From Pyrocephalus nanus (taxonomy: Eukaryota > Chordata > Aves > Passeriformes > Tyrannidae), in NCBI GenBank assembly GCA_038380795.1, contig CM076260.1, positions 29,670,634-29,734,633 on the forward strand: a stretch of DNA of 64,000 nucleotides. Direction: 5' to 3'. Each line of letters starts with the position of its first letter. The stretch's first letter is position 1. A program made the position numbers and the translations under genes. Shown one piece after another: positions 12,151-64,000 of this stretch. The notes beneath the pieces are model-generated. The model did not search any database and was not told the origin of the DNA. It worked only from the letters and a program-made list of their open reading frames with translations.

Positions 12151-13134
12151 GCCTTAAAAACACTAGTTTGCTTTGTCTTGTGTTTTCTTTGGAAATGCCT
12201 TATACCAGCTTCAGCATTACCATTCCTGCCATTATTCTTGACTGAAGATCTGTGTCAGCTGTACCCACAAAAAGTTGGCTGTATCCACTAAAACTGCATT
12301 AGTGGGGTGTGTCAACAATGCTGTAAATTGTTGTGGCTTCTTCAATCAGCTGCTTCCTAATATAGTGGAGTATAACACATGGTCCTTATGGAGAGAGTTA
12401 ATGGGATTGGGGAAGAAAGTGATATACAGGAGTATGTGCACAAGCATTAAACATGTAAGGTACTAGTCCAGTTTAAATAATACGAAGGAGAAATCTGTCA
12501 TCAAAAATTATATCCTGAAAGAGGCAAAGTGTGGAGGAAAAGTGGAAAATTTTTTAAAATATGTTGAGAAAAAAAGCTTTCCCTCACCAGAGGATATGTA
12601 AAAAATTACGCCTTTTTCACAAAATTCTCACTTTGATGTTCACTTTGGAATGAAAGAATGGCATGTGAAGTTGGATAAGTTTTTCAGCAATTTAAAAGTT
12701 GGCTCGAAATCAACTTATGTGAGGCTTTTATCTAAAATTATGTAAATTATTTTCAAGCTCTTTATTGCTTAAGTTTTAAACAGCTGAAGTCACTCTTTGA
12801 ATTATTCTCAGTTTTACAGCTACCAAGTAGCAGTAGATATTTCTACAAGTAGAGGGAATGTTGGTTCTATACAATAACTATACTGGCATGGAAGACTATT
12901 GTAACTGGAAAAATTTTTTTTCTTAAATTCACAAGTTATCTAAAAATTCTGAATACTTCAAGATAATGGCAGGTTATGTTGGTGGCTACATATTTCTTTC
13001 ATTCTTAGAGTCCAAATGGTCTATAATAAAGAGAACATTTGTCACAGTTAGTGTCGTTTCCTTGAACCTGATTGAATAGTTCTGTATTCAACACTTGATA
13101 CACAGTTTCTGAATGTAAGGTAATGTAGTAGCAG

Positions 13135-13700
13135 GTGTGATGGATTGACCCCAGTGAGCAGCTGAACACCCACCCCACCCCTCTCTCCAGTGGGGAGAAA
13201 GTAAAAGGAAGGTGGAAAGTCTTGTGGGTTGAGACCATGGCAGTTTAATAAGGAAGGCAAAACCTGTGCATGCAAATGAAGAAAAGAGGATTTCATTCAG
13301 TAGTTCCCATCAGCAGGTGAATTTCAGCTGCGTCATGGAAAGCAGGGTCTCAGCTCGTGTAATGGTTGGTTGGGAAAGCAGATGCCATAACCACTATTGC
13401 CCCCCTTCCTCCTCTGTCTTTCCCCTGGCTTTTGTTCTGCAAAATAGCATAATGCCATAGGGTTTGGCATGTCCCTTTGGTCAACTGGGGTCTGACTGTG
13501 ACCTCTCCTGGCCTTTTGCCCACTCCCTGCCTACTAGGTGGGGATGGGAGAGAAATCCTTGAATTTGTGCAAGCATTGTCCAGCTGCAGCCAAAGCATTG
13601 CTATTGTCAGCACTTTCTTGATCACAAATCCAAAGTGCATCTCCGTAGGGGCTGCTATGGAGCAAGTTAACTCCATCTCAGCCAGGTCCAGTGCACTGGG
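13135..13700 (-). mobile_element. solo LTR, near full length, minus strand
   Basis: It shares order and motifs with the 5840 copy: tgatggattgaccccagtga at 13138 near the reversed LTR 3' end, gtgggttgagaccatggcag, aaatccaaagtgcatctccg and a final gcaagttaactccatctcag. About 560 bases are kept and the only open reading frames are antisense LTR shadows (13787-13350 minus, 145 codons). It sits on the SMAP1 antisense strand, so its own promoter and poly(A) signals would not act on SMAP1 mRNA. Confidence 0.88.
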
Positions 13701-16434
13701 AAATGTCACTTGGTATTTTCCATTTAATGGGCAATAGCCAAGACTCCAAATGAATTTTTGCAAAGCCATATGACAGCTCAAATGCATCCTTCTGTTTAGT
13801 TCTTACAAGAAACTTGCACTTGTGCTGTGTTTAAATTTCAAATCAAAATTAATCACTCCTTTTTATGAAGGCAACTGAATTATGGTTACCAGTAAGACTA
13901 ACTATGCACAATAAACCTTGTGGGCTTAAAAATCTAACCTAGCTATTTTAAGGGTTACTTAAATTGTGAATGATCTTATGCATTAAAAATCTTGTCTTGA
14001 TTTCTCTGGAAGATAGCACACACCTTCACAGCCACCTGTTAAGAACTGAAAAGGAAATTTTAGTCAGTAGACTGTATTTAGAAATATAGAAAAGAAAGTT
14101 CAGAGTGAAGAAAAACAGAATTCAGTTCTCGTCTTTGAAGCAGCAATCTGGTTTAGGATTGCTGACGTTTTTTCCTTTGTTCAGCCAGGCAGTGTTTCAG
14201 GGACTTCACAGTATTCTAGTATATAGTCTGATATAAATATTGGTCGTTTTCAGTCCTATGGCTTTTTTCCTTAAAATAACTTCAGCAAAGATTGAAAGAG
14301 GTTGAAAGTATTTTTAATCAGATACCTACATTTTAAACGACTGAAGAAATTACTTGAAGTGTATTTTTATATTGGAGTGGTGCAGCAAGCTGTGGAAGAG
14401 CAGCTCAGCTCTTCTAGTAAAAATGCGTATTCAAATGTCTTTCAAAAGAAAAAAATTACAATTCTATTAAATCTTATGTCAAACATGACATAAGTATTTC
14501 ATTTTATTATTTGCTGATTGAAGTTGCACTGAATAACATAGTTCTTGATAGGTAAGATAGTGTTGCTACTGACACGTAGAGATCTTTTAAATAGTGTAAA
14601 GTAGCAGTCATCAAGATTCTTAATGCACAGTCTTCATTTCTGAAGCCAAATGTCCATCTTTGGAATTAGCTAGCAAAATATATACAGCAGATAAACCAGG
14701 TTACTCCTGTAAATTTTTCTGAAGAAACCAAATGTATCTTTTAAGACCCAGAAGAAGAAGCCTGCGAGTATTTTGATTAGTGCAGAATATTTCCTGTATA
14801 CAGAAAAAAGGATCCTGACTTCATACAGAGTTGGCAACACTGTAAATTTTTTATTGAATCAGTCCAAATTACCTTTTAATGTTTCTCATACAGGAGGGTT
14901 TGCAGACTAAGCTTTAGTTGACTGTTTGGTTAAGTCAGGCAAAGTTGGTTTGATGCCCACACAGAAAACATTTTCTAACTTCTTTTGCCTAGTGCTTAAC
15001 TGTGGCTGTAATTGATTTGTATTAATTAAAACATTTTTCATTTGGAATTATTAATATTGCATATTAGAATTAAATTCAGAGGCTACACATGAATATTTTT
15101 GTCTGGCCTTAGGTTTGCCTGTTATTCCACTGTTTAATTTGTTTCTTTATTGCTTAAATATATTTGATTTCCCCAATTTATTTTATAAATAAGTACAAAT
15201 TAATGAAATCTGAGCTTCTGGGAAAATACAAAACTGCACTTTTCCAGGAGAAAACCAGCTAATTCACAAGTTGTGTTATAATCTTTCTTTTTGTTAACAA
15301 AGTTTCAAGTGTAATATCTTAACTACAGAGTTAATGATCTCTCTCTTAATTCATTAAGGTAGACTTCAGTCATGTCAAGTCCTCCTTCCTGTCTTGTCTC
15401 ATTAATGTAGAACTTGCCTGTCTGTGATCTCATAGCTGAGAAAGAACCTGAAGAACAGGAAACTCATTGGAAGTGTAGTTGTACAAACTCATTTGTAGTA
15501 AAAAGTTCATAGGGGTTGTGTAAACACACTATAGGGATAAAAACATGGACAGCATACAGAAACTGCAGGTAAACACTTGCTGTCCCTGTAGTAACTGCAT
15601 CAAAACAGGCTTTGCTTTTTTAGCAGGCACATCCATGGGTTACTGTTTGGGGAAAAAAACTGAGAAGCTTTTGGGCACACAAGACTTTAACCGTTTTTTT
15701 TCTAAACCATCATGGCTATGTTAGGCGATTGCATAAACTGAGGTACTTGATCTGCAATGGAGTGGCTAAATTTCTTATTTCTAAGTTTTATTAAGTTTCT
15801 TCTGGTGTACTGCTTTAGCTGAAATTTGATTAGTAGGTTGAGGCAAATGACCTGCAAAACTCTGTCCTGGAGCACTAAATCTAAAAGTAGTATAAATTTT
15901 AAGTGGAATATTCCTGTAATATAAATCTACCAACCATAAAGATGGCGTATTTTATATCTGTAGTATTTTATAGGGGAAAATGTAAAGAGCAAATTAATAG
16001 GTTGGTAGTTGCTGAACTGTTTAAGACACACATTACAGTCTGACCAGTAGTAGTTATCTTAGTAGATATCTGACGAGGAGCAGTTTTAATGTAGCACTGC
16101 CATATGGGAAATGATATGTTAGTTTCATTGAGTAACTGTTAGATCTCTTCACCCTTGAAATCTAATTTAATGATAGTAGCACTGATTTTGAAAACTGCCA
16201 GTCATCTTAATCATTTTGATCTTAAAGGTCAAGCAGTGGACATCAAATGGTCTGACTTCTTGAGATCTTGAACAAGATAAATTAAAAGCAAAGTGATTAC
16301 CCAGAATATAGACAATATTTCCACTAGTAGGAGGAATGCTTCTTGCAACCAATCTGGGGATCTGTGAATGTACCTTAGGATTTCAAATATCAATTCTAAA
16401 GAATGGAGTCTAGCTGAAAGGATTTCTCCTGCTT

Positions 16435-16570
16435 CCTTATTTTGACTGTTGCTGAACAGTGCTTGCACAGTATCAGGGGTTTTCTTGTTTCTGTTCTGCT
16501 TCCCAGAGTTGTGTGGGGAGCAGAGCTGAGAGGTGTTGAGAAATGCAAAAGTTGCATGAGTGGTATAGAT
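16435..16570 (+). mobile_element. short LTR fragment, same family
   Basis: The stretch gactgttgctgaacagtgct at 16443, followed by tgcacagtatcaggggtttt and cttgtttctgttctgc, follows the middle of the LTR seen at 4390. Only about 130 bases are recognisable. Confidence 0.6.
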
Positions 16571-17533
16571 TCACATCTCTTATACAAAAGCAGAAGATAA
16601 TTGCTTGAAATATTTTCATGCTCTTCAATGTGTTTTCTTGCTTTTGATGATTAATTATTTAATATTTGAACTCCTTTGAGCTCAGAACTAGATGGACTTT
16701 AAAGCAGTGCTTTTAACAGTGGTGGTGTACAGGGCTGGATAAAATGATATAAATGTGTTTAATTAGAGACTGCATAGTAACTTCAAGTGAAGCATTCCAA
16801 GTGTCACTGCAGTCATTCAGGCCAGCATACTTTAACTCTGTCTCAACATGCCAGCACAGCTGAGAAATGATGGAAGGGTTCATAAATCTACCTGATTCTG
16901 TGAGAAAATCAGTCTGTGAATGGCAACTTATACTACAGTTTAGGAATCAAGGGTACTGAAGATATTCATTTTTCCAGCATTCTTAGTCATGGATATTTTT
17001 ATCAGTTGGTTTTTCAAATCGGTACAATCATTCCCTAAGAGCTTGCATGCTATTGTTGTAGAGTCAGTGCTGTATGAGGTATTAAAGGATTTGTTCCATT
17101 AATATAAGATTGTCCTGCATTTAATTTCAAGTTAAGTACAGATGCATGTCTTAAGAAGCTTTTAATTCTTAAAATGAGCAACTTCTACTGATTTCTGCTG
17201 ATGCTTGCACCTGAGGCACAGCCATAAGGATTATTCAAGATGCAAGCAAAATCTTGTTGTTGCCAGTAAACCAACTTTCTAAAGTTTGTTTATTGGGGTT
17301 TTTACGACATGGGGAGATGGACACAATATATGACTTTTTAGCTTAGTCTGACTAATTAATGTTCTGTGACATTATTTAGAAGTAGAAATCTGTGAATAAA
17401 ATTGTTAACAGCAGGAATTGTTAAAAGTAATACTTATCTTAGAGAAACTGCCATGAGCCTTTATTCAAACTTGTTCACTCAGATTGTTGGTATAGAATTA
17501 TGCCAGAGAAAATGGAATTTTGAAAATAACTGA

Positions 17534-57263
<39,730 letters not shown>

Positions 57264-58904
57264 GTAAGCAGTACATAATTACCTGGTTTTAAATCAAACA
57301 CTTATACATAACTTTTTATTTCAATAGACATACTTTTATTTTTGCTCTGTTTACTGATAGCTATATAAATTTGAAAACCATCAGATTGATTCTATGAATT
57401 TGAAAATATAAAGGAGAATGCCATAGGGATATGGGTATATCAATACTTATGTTTTGCTAAGGACAGTAATGAGCTCCTCTGGGAAGGGGAAGTTATCAAA
57501 GTGATCTTCAAAGGGCTTGTGAACTGTTGTATTTCAATGTTATGGTACAAGTGTGCTTTTCAGGGAAAATGCTGAGGTTATCTGTATTGTGTATCTGTAA
57601 AATACCTTATATTGTAAAATTCCTATATCAGGTAAAATAACAGTAAACTGTTGGACTGTAGCTGACTAGTATCTCGTAAACCTTAACACCTTGGGCATTT
57701 CAGTGTTATGTACTGACTGCGACCATCATTCATTTTTATCTAAAATGCCTTTTTGTTTTCTGACTGGCAGGTAACTGTGTTTGTCTTGTAAAAAAACTAG
57801 TTTGAAGTACAGTAATTTAATTTGCCCTGTTGTGTATAGTCCATATTCGTAAAATATGTCTTTCATTTATCTATGGTTACTCTAATTGTGCTTCTTCCAT
57901 TTGATACATGGAAGTGGAAGAATATAATATTGCAGTAACTAGTTTTATTTCCTTTTGTTATTTTCTAAAAGTTGTGAGTGGATATTAAAAGTATTCCCTT
58001 TTTATCAATATAATGGTTATTCTTAATTTTCTACGTAATTTCTACAGGATATTGGAGGAGTCTGAGAAGTCATTTAAATGTCATTAGACTAAAAACTTGA
58101 CTTTGTAGAAAAATGGTTTGGGTTTTTGTAATTTTTTGTTTCAAGGTATGAATGATGTACAAAAAAACAATAAATGTCTTCTCTGGTTTAAAATTCACAC
58201 TCTTATCCAAAATGCATGTTATTTTCCCTCTGGATGTAGACTTAACTGTAAAGTACTTTTTTTGTATGGGTTATGTCTATGTTGTGGTCCATATCTCATT
58301 CCAAGTAATCTGCTACTATAGGCAAGCAAATCTTAATTACACAGTGGAATGAATGTAGAATGAACCTATTTAAAAAAAAGTAATTTAGACTTGATACAAA
58401 GCTGATTTTCCTTTATTTTCTTTTAGCAGAACAGTAACCTAATTAAAAAATAAAATTCAATCAATGTGTGATTTTAAGATTACTAGGCTTCTGTATTCTT
58501 TTGGTAATGATTTGGAAAGAATCTTGGTAACACTGTGTAATGATATAATAATAAACTTGGATTGCATAGGCTAACTAGAGATGTATGCAATGGAGAGAGT
58601 ATTATAATTGGTGTTCAGCAGCTGTGCTTCTTCAGTGAGATATACAAAGGGCAAAGTTGATAATATATATGTTAAAACCCTATAATTTTAAAGGAGGCAA
58701 TGCTTAAAGATCTTTTCAATAACAAGTTGAAAGGCAGTGTAATAAGCCAGTAGCACTTGGAATCCACTGAGCTGCAAATGAGATATGTGTTAATGAGAGC
58801 AGACCTGCATATTCCATTTGGAAAATTGTCTTTTAATTAGCACTTGCAGTACACTACTTCAGATAGTATTAAAAGAGAGATCACATCAACCCAGTATATC
58901 ATAC

Positions 58905-59505
58905 AAGAATAGCACAGGTTGGAAAGGACCTCAAAAACCCTCTGGTCCAACCTGTGGGAAGGAGAGCCTAGAGGAAATTATCCTGTCTGATTACATCCTG
59001 AGAACCTCCAGTGATGGGAACTCTACCACATCTGTGAGAGGTTGTTCCAGTAACTGTACTCACTGTAAAAAATTTATTTCTTATGTTGAGATGAAACCTC
59101 TGTGGGTACAACTTGTACCTGTTGCCTCTGTCTTCTCTGTGTGGCTCCTTGTGAGGAGAGAGCCTCTCTCTTCTTTGTAACTGCTCTTTAAGTACTGGCA
59201 TGCTGGGATGAGATTCCTCCTGAGCCTTCTCCAGGGAGAAGAGGCTGAACTCTATCAGTCTTCCCTTACAGGGCAGGTTCTGCAGCTCTTTGGTCATCTT
59301 CATGGCCCTCCTTTGGACCCTCTCCAGACTGTCTGCGTCTGTCTTGAACTGGGGGGCGGGCAGAGCTGGGCACAGACTCCAGGTGGAGCCTGGGAAGTGC
59401 TGAGTCGAGTGGGGTGATCGCATCTCTGTCTCAGCCGGTAACATCCCTGAGGATGCAGGCCAGAATCCCACCTGCCTTTGGTGCTGCAGTGACACACTGC
59501 TGATT
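58905..59505 (-). mobile_element. CR1 LINE 3' fragment
   Basis: The + strand carries the reversed 3' end (cacaggttggaaaggacctc at 58913), then the reversed body with ctccagggagaagaggctga (59230), cttcatggccctcctttgga (59298) and gaggatgcaggccagaatcc near 59450. Minus-strand open stretches up to 175 codons (59495 to 58968) are remnants of the CR1 3' region and should not be taken as a gene. Confidence 0.92.
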
Positions 59506-61292
59506 AAAATGTTTGATATTTCATATCAAATAATATTAAAATGTAATGAATGCTTAGCTCATTCTTCATAGTGAGCGGACATGCTTCTAATGAGGGTTCA
59601 TTCTCTTAGGACTTAATTTCAAATGAAGAACAGCAGTAGCTTTTAGTAGGGCAGATCAAAATTGCTTGTGATAGCAGGCTAAGTAATTTTAATAGATCAG
59701 AATTCATGCTAGAATAATTGTGGCTTTCAGAACAGCCCAGCTTCTTTGCCAGGTATTTTCTTGAATAACCCTCAGTGCTGGCTTTGGGTATGGGGTTAAT
59801 CTTCGGGTCGTTACTCTTTTATTGTCTCAGTTGGTTTTGTAATAATGACCTCATAAAAAGGTAAACTTCCTGAGACAGGACTTACTCTGTGAAAATTGAA
59901 GCTACACAATGCCTTAAAAATAAATGCCTTAATTTTTCTTCACAAATTGCAAAATTTTCAAGAGAAAATGTCTAGGCAAATTGTATCTTTAAATCTTATA
60001 ATAGGAGGAGATAATATCTTTGTAATATCCTCAGTGATCATACTATCACGTTTGTGTTTCTTCTGAACCTTTTTTAAATAGATTCGTTTGACTCCATTGA
60101 GTTCCTGATCGGGGGTTTATTATTGAGATCCTGTTTGGATATTCACCGTTTGATCCAACAACATTCGTGGCTTTTGGCCTTTTGTTTCAGAGCAGATTTT
60201 AGTTTAGTACTCTACACACAGAAAGGTAGGGAAATGGACATGTAAAAGCTAAATATTGTTATATTCTCCACAAGCAGTAGTGTGCTTGCTGTGTTCTTGC
60301 TGTGCAACTCCAAATTCCTTCCCTCTGTTACCAGGCAGTGAGAAGTCGCAGCCAGTTTCTGTTGGCTTTTGTAGTCATCTCTACAATTATTTGGATCTTA
60401 TCCATGCTGGGAGGGTGCCCTGCTGAAATGTGGAGGCTTAAAATTGGTACTAAAATCAATAATAGGGGATTTTATAACATGAATTTTTAATATCATAATT
60501 ATAGGAAACATTTTTCAATTTGAAAGTCACAGTGTGTAAACCACAGTTCTTCAGCACTTAAATGATTGGTTGTGCTGTATTTTCATCTCAGTGTTAACCT
60601 TGTGCTCTGTGCTCCTTTTGGGGTTTTTGTCTTACAAGGTAGGTGTCTCCACTTCTACCAGGTTGATGTAAACGATTTTTTTTAATCTTGTAAAAAACTG
60701 TGTAGGAGCTATGTACAAATGTGGAATATTGGAATGTTACACAGGCAGTTTTGGATCATTGTGTTTGTCAAGGGATGTCACTTAGAAATTATTTCAACAT
60801 ACAGAAAAAGGGAAAAATTAGGATTTTTAAATACAGAATTATCAGAGAGAAGAAAAGTGCATTTTCCATATTCTACATCCTTTACTATGTTTAGATGTGC
60901 CCTTCATAAAACGGACAATTGCACTTTCTGGAAAAGTAATTGTATTAAGTTACAATGAATGACTAAAAGAAAAGAGATTAATTTTATTGTTATTTATTTA
61001 CTGGATTTGATGTGTGGGGCATTCATCTGGCATGGTTGGAGGTAAAGTATGATATGTTGAAAGCTGCTTATCTCCTTCTGCATGGGAAATATTCTCTGAA
61101 AGAATTCTGTGAAGCCCAGAAAGCTTAATCATGGTATGAAATGTAGCTGAATGTTGCATAACTGAGAAGTGTACTTTTGTTGATACTGTTTGTAAGTACC
61201 AAAGAGCATGGTTGGTCCTAAGTTGGAAAATTGCATTTAAGAAGTAGTAAAGATACATAAGTGCGTAAGTATGCATATATAGATTCCAGATT

Positions 61293-62080
61293 CCTAGAAT
61301 CATAGCATAGTTCAGATTGGAAGGGCCCTTTAAAGGTCATCTAGTCCCACCTCCCTGCAGTGAACTAGATGAGGTTGCTCAGAGCCCTGTCCAACCTAAC
61401 CTTGAATGTTTGCAGGAATGAGGCATCTACCACCTGTCTGGGCAACCCGTTCAGTGCTTCACAACCCTCACTGTGAAAAAATGTCTTTCTTGTATCTAGT
61501 CTGAATCTGTTTGAGTCTAAAACCATTACCCCATGTTGTATTGCTACAGGCCCTGATAAAAAGTCTATCTCTTCTTAGAGGTCTCCTTTAGGTACTGGAA
61601 GGCCACAGTAAGGTCTCCCTGGAGCTTTCTCTTCTCCAGGCTGAACAACCCCAACTCTCTCAGTCTTTCCTTACAGCAGAGGTGCCCTCTAATCGTCTTC
61701 GTGGCCCTCCTCTGGACCCACTACAACAGGTCCATGTCTATTTTGTGTTGAGGGCCTCAGAACTGGATGCAGTAGTCCAGGTGGGGTCTCACATGAGTGG
61801 AGTAGAATCCCCTCCCTCATCCTGCTGGCCCCACTGATTTTGATGCAGCCCATGATACAGTTGGGTTTCTGGGCTGCAAGTGCACACTGCCAGCTCATGT
61901 CCAGGTTTTCATCTTCCAGTATCCCCAGATTCTTCTCTGCAGGGCTGTTCTCAGTCTCCTCATCTCCCAGCCTGTATTCGTAGCAAGGATTGCCCTGACT
62001 CAGTGCAGGACCTTGTACTTGGCCTTGTTGAACCTCATGAGGTTTGCTTGGACCCAGTTCTTGAGCTTGTAAACATGTTA
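61293..62080 (-). mobile_element. CR1 LINE 3' half fragment
   Basis: The longest minus-strand CR1 copy here. It starts with a clear reversed 3' end (tcctagaatcatagcatagt at 61291), passes ctccaggctgaacaacccca (61636), aggtggggtctcacatgagt (61779) and caggttttcatcttccagta, and ends in the reversed part encoding the Leu-Met-Arg-Phe-Asn segment near 62045. The minus-strand frame at 62084-61689 is open for 131 codons but is only a decayed ORF2 end. Confidence 0.93.
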
Positions 62081-64000
62081 ACATTTGTAGTATTGCTGCA
62101 ATGTTAAGATCATGCTTAGATAAGCAATATATCTACCCAAAATGAAAATATTTACAACCATTTGAGGTATACAGCATTGTTACATTTCTGGCTTTCCACA
62201 TTTCATTTTTAGAAGTATTATATGGAAATTGCCTCCCTCTGAATGTTTTTTCACTTCTGCAAAGGTTTTAGCAGTAAATAAAATTTTACTTATCCATTAA
62301 ATAATTCTGCAGTAATTTTGTCCAGACCTTGTTTGCTTTTTTGCCCCAGATTTTTGTTGAAAGTGTTAACCTATTTCTCTCAGTTCTGGCTGTCTAGTAA
62401 TTTGGTGTAAAAAATAATGATATGCATATTTTCCCTCTATTACAAGGCTTGGTATGGCTGTCATAAATTATTGTATATATAAAAATACATGACTGCTTAG
62501 TAACAAAGTTCTTATGAATAGTTTGACCCATAGAAAATGAGTTTCAGAAATATAATGCAAATTTTAGCAGCAGATCTACTTTCTTGCTGTTTGGTCTCTT
62601 GCTGTCCCTTTAAAGCTCTTCTGCTGGTCATTCTCACTATTGATACAGATAAATATGCCAAGGAGATTAATTATTTATATAAAAGCTATGATATATATGA
62701 ATAACAGAAAGCAGCAGTGAATTGGAAATTGTCATGTCAGGCATTAATAAAATACATAGAGAAAAAGAATGTAAAGGTAAACTTCACTGGAACCCTTCAC
62801 TGTATTTTTAAATGTATTGTAAATAGCTTTTGTTTCTGCTATCAAACTTGAACAAGATTTCCTTATCTGAAATCGAAAGCAGCATCTGCTGTTGCACAGA
62901 TACAATCTGTCATACTGTCATAAATTGTAAGAAGAGAAGTTTCAGAACCACCACTAAGAGCAACGATGAAGAACAGTGTCTGTTGACTCCTCCAGCTGAG
63001 CTTGAAAGCTCTGCCTTGCATGTGCTCTCAATGCAGTGGCTTCTGCCACGTCTAATACTTCATCCCAAGCTACAGATGTGTTCTCCAGAAAAGTGGTGGA
63101 GGTACTGTTTAATAAAAGTTAATTGCTTCAAAGTAATTCTGTGATGGTTGAAGCTATAAATCTCTCAAAATATTCAGACAGGCCCATTTAACTCAATGTG
63201 ATTTTTACCTGTTCCCTGGACAGGCTACATCTGTGTTTCCTTCTGTCATATACACTCCACCTCTTCTAATCATGTTTAAATGGTAGGTGACACAAGCTGA
63301 ATGAATAGTGATATACTTAGAATAGTTAGAACTGTGCTGGATTATCTTTCTTATACTAGAGAACTATTTAAAATATGGAGAGAAAGGAGAAAATGCTTCT
63401 TAATCTGTGACCTCTGTATAAGAACTGTGAATTATTGTACTGAAATACAAGTCTCTGTATGCCTGCATGCATATATATTTAAATGAAGACACCAATATTG
63501 CTACAATTAATAAACTGGAGTGAAAACATTGTTAGGTTTCTTCTATATTTTGAAACCTAGTTCTTTTAGTTTTTGTGCAGGGAAGGGGGAATATTTTTGG
63601 AGTTGCTTTTTAATAGATAGAAATATTCCAACTATTTTTTGAAATCAATAAGACAGGATCATCTATTAATACTCTGCCTACAGGCTTAAAACTGTGTTAT
63701 AAACACTAATTCAAAATGTCTGGTTTCTATACCAATAGAGATAGCAAGGTATTTTATTTATTCAGTAAGAGAGGAAAGGTATGTACATTACCAAATAACA
63801 CTCTTACAGAAGCAGTCTAGCAAAAATCTGAGTTTTCATAGTATTAATTTATAAGCAGCATGTTAAGTGCTTGAAAAATACTGTGTTTTTGCAAATATAT
63901 TGTGTCATGAATGTTCTAAATATGTGAAATGCTAGTTTAAGTAAATTATTGCATTTAAATTTTCAGTCTTCTACATTAAACTCTTACATTCAGGGAAACT

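Larger units (their letters stand above)
57264..64000 (+). other. SMAP1 intron 7 (5' part)
   Basis: Begins with a strong gtaagc donor, splitting an Asp codon in phase 1. The next human exon, starting Asp-Gly-Pro-Ala-Val and including a Asp-Leu-Asp-Ile-Phe-Gly motif, was not found before the window end, so the intron is at least 6737 nt. It holds two minus-strand CR1 copies (58905-59505, 61293-62080). The rest is AT-rich with no recognised element. Confidence 0.85.

Noticed and set aside
13350..13787. 145-codon minus-strand open frame
   Set aside because: It is within the solo LTR at 13135-13700 and its flank; no retroviral protein motif is present.
58968..59495. 175-codon minus-strand open frame as a gene
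   Set aside because: It lies wholly inside a CR1 copy and follows the antisense of the CR1 3' region.
62830..63144. 104-codon plus-strand open frame near the window end
   Set aside because: No family resemblance and no convincing splice sites; treated as chance.
57264..64000. SMAP1 exon 8
   Set aside because: No frame with the expected Asp-Gly-Pro start or Asp-Leu-Asp-Ile-Phe-Gly motif was found; the exon is probably beyond the window.

Overview
The window is vertebrate nuclear DNA, almost certainly from a bird. Three things show this: vertebrate-style exons with GT-AG introns, at least nine fossil copies of the CR1 LINE family that dominates bird genomes, and several copies of a solo retroviral LTR type that I know from non-galliform (neoavian) birds. 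The sequence is AT-rich and intron-dominated, as on an avian macrochromosome. The exact species cannot be named from the sequence alone.

Only one protein-coding gene can be supported: SMAP1, a small ArfGAP acting on Arf6 in clathrin-dependent endocytosis. It lies on the + strand. Six consecutive coding exons (numbered 2 to 7 by the human gene) lie at 17556-17689, 18388-18473, 22198-22273, 31293-31370, 35375-35455 and 57179-57263. They join without a frame break into 540 coding bases, about residues 40-219 of a roughly 467-residue protein. They carry most of the ArfGAP domain, the charged Lys/Glu linker and most of the clathrin box. Exon 1 (start codon and first zinc cysteine pair) and the exons after 7 (C-terminal half) are not visible and should lie outside the window.

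Layout: 1-17555 is probably SMAP1 intron 1, with CR1 and LTR fossils and two exon-like segments of unknown meaning. 17556-22273 holds the ArfGAP exons, including a 3.7 kb intron with clear U12-type (minor spliceosome) signals. 22274-35455 holds the linker exons. 35456-57178 is a 21.7 kb intron with several CR1 copies, an LTR piece, a CNE-like block and one cryptic exon candidate. 57264-64000 is the start of intron 7, with two more CR1 copies.

Most long open reading frames here are decayed CR1 reverse transcriptase, LTR antisense or chance. I found no RNA gene, CpG-island promoter, CRISPR array or intact mobile element. No novel biological system is evident. The points most worth a second look are the U12 intron, a phase-compatible pair of exon-like segments ending in tandem poly(A) signals (3288-3425 and 11817-12150), a stop-containing cryptic exon in intron 6 (46954-47106), and a possible conserved enhancer near 38.6-39.0 kb.
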